Positions 63,429 through 64,000 of a stretch of 64,000 nt of DNA are shown in pieces. Below the pieces are notes generated by a model. It saw only the letters and a list, made by a program, of their open reading frames with translations. It searched no databases and had not been told where the DNA came from. The first letter of the stretch is position 1. Each line of letters begins with the position of its first letter. Both the position numbers and the translations under genes were made by a program. Source of the DNA: CAVQRB01 sp963715055. Its GTDB lineage: Bacteria > Pseudomonadota > Alphaproteobacteria > Rhodobacterales > Rhodobacteraceae. Location of the stretch: the NCBI GenBank assembly GCA_963715055.1, contig CAVQRB010000010.1, forward strand, positions 11,791-75,790, given 5' to 3'.

Positions 63429-64000
63429 CGCCCCGCGCCCTCCAGCATCTCCACCAGCGTCCGGATCGTATCGGGATCGGTCTCCCGGTCAAACCGCACC
63501 CGCCGGCCACCCTTCAGCTCGATCTCGATCCCCGGTGCCTGCCGTTCGACCACGACGGGTGCGAGGCGACCGGCGCGGCAGATGTCCGGCAAGGTCGGCC
63601 CGAGGCCGGGCCTCTTTCAGCCTTACCTCGGCAAGCACCGGTGCCGGTTGCGGGCCGATGGCAGATCCTTCTTCCACTGGAACAGCAGCCGCGGGCCGAT
63701 CCCGTACTTCTTGCAACGCCCGATACGCTCGCCCCGGGGCGAGGCCTCCTCGACCATCCGTCGCTTGTCAGCCGGCAAAGTTCCGCCGCCGGAAGAGTTC
63801 GCCGGATCGACCGGAAGGAATGTAAGGATGTTCGTGATACGCCTATGCTCAAGCATAGGCTCAGAGGCCCCGCCGCGCCGGTAGAGCAGTTTTTCCGTCC
63901 GACGTGGCTCCACCTGCCGCAGCTTCGCCCGCCAGTTGCCAAACCGCTTCAGCGGCAGGCCGTGCAGCTCGCAATATTCCCGCTGGTTCAACGTGCTGTC
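63425..64000 (-). pseudogene. IS66 TnpA, frameshifted and cut by the window edge
   Basis: N-terminal part: STLNQREYCELHGLPLKRFG, NWRAKLRQVE and KKYGIGPRLLFQWKKDL in one frame to about 63650; then VLAEVRLKEARP in a second; then VVVERQAPGIEIELKGGRRV and RFDRETDPDTIRTLVEMLEG in a third, ending at 63425. Two frame changes are therefore needed. The first codons lie beyond position 64000. Confidence 0.8.

Larger units (their letters stand above)
61428..64000 (-). mobile_element. IS66 family element, decayed, running past the window edge
   Basis: The right terminus GTAAGCGTCCATTG at 61428 is followed inward (minus-strand order tnpA, tnpB, tnpC) by three IS66 genes. tnpB is intact, tnpC has several frameshifts and tnpA has at least two. 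The left end lies beyond 64000. Confidence 0.85.

Noticed and set aside
1..64000. CRISPR arrays, rRNA and tRNA genes
   Set aside because: No regularly spaced repeats, rRNA signatures or complete tRNA cloverleafs were seen on reading the window.

Overview
The window looks like an accessory, insertion-sequence-rich stretch of an alphaproteobacterial genome, most likely from the Rhodobacteraceae (Roseobacter/Rhodobacter type). This rests on gene style and content: high GC; many binding-protein-dependent ABC operons, each paired with one or two catabolic enzymes and a LysR/TetR/AraC regulator; a FAD-SelD fusion; DUF3489/DUF2924/serine-recombinase and DUF5681/terminase cassettes; and a mix of IS6, IS110/IS1111, IS3 and IS66 remnants. 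No rRNA, tRNA or CRISPR array was found. Assignments come from reading translated sequence, not from database searches.

Layout. 1-855: end of a mobile cassette (DUF3489, DUF2924, start of a large serine recombinase). 1401-4136: AraC regulator divergent from an exported type I sulfatase. 4589-8637: two divergently transcribed class III cyclases with C-terminal TPR-like regions. 8790-10686: a MITE-like repeat, an IS6 remnant, and an IS1111-type element sitting inside the IS6 terminal inverted repeat. 10687-17182: a broken metallo-beta-lactamase gene and a selenium module (FAD-SelD fusion, tRNA 2-selenouridine synthase SelU, a PolX-like HhH protein, a Tex30-like hydrolase), closed by a second transposase-less copy of the IS1111 right end. 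17485-23913: putrescine/polyamine ABC importer plus gamma-aminobutyraldehyde dehydrogenase and LysR. 24321-26714: IS110 and IS6 debris. 26807-31954: TetR, a polyamine-type ABC importer and a metallo-hydrolase. 31972-33781: IS3, IS110 and IS6 pseudogenes. 33862-40628: NitT/TauT-type ABC importer, two SDRs, a polysaccharide-deacetylase-like amidohydrolase and two ureohydrolases, with a divergent LysR. 41688-49304: phosphoribosyltransferase and TIM-barrel pair divergent from a LysR gene that precedes a polyamine-type ABC importer and a CodA-like deaminase whose active site carries Cys at the residue that discriminates 5-methylcytosine deaminases. 49316-50333: two IS6 copies. 50347-56654: branched-chain-amino-acid-type (Liv) ABC importer, FAD monooxygenase and cupin. 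56751-60568: C-terminal stub of a fadJ-type gene abutting a terminase/DUF5681/ParB-methyltransferase module. 60932-64000: a shrunken IS66 derivative and a decaying IS66 element.

How it fits together. The window is a chain of nitrogen-compound uptake and breakdown modules (polyamine/GABA aldehyde, an unknown polyamine-like ligand, a guanidino compound, a methylated pyrimidine, and probably an aromatic acid), separated by IS6 or IS110 remnants. This suggests assembly by IS-mediated recombination. The most interesting points are the probable 5-methylcytosine salvage operon, the uncharacterised guanidino operon, and an IS1111-type element that appears to target the IS6 terminal repeat and carries a candidate bridge RNA in its 3' non-coding end.
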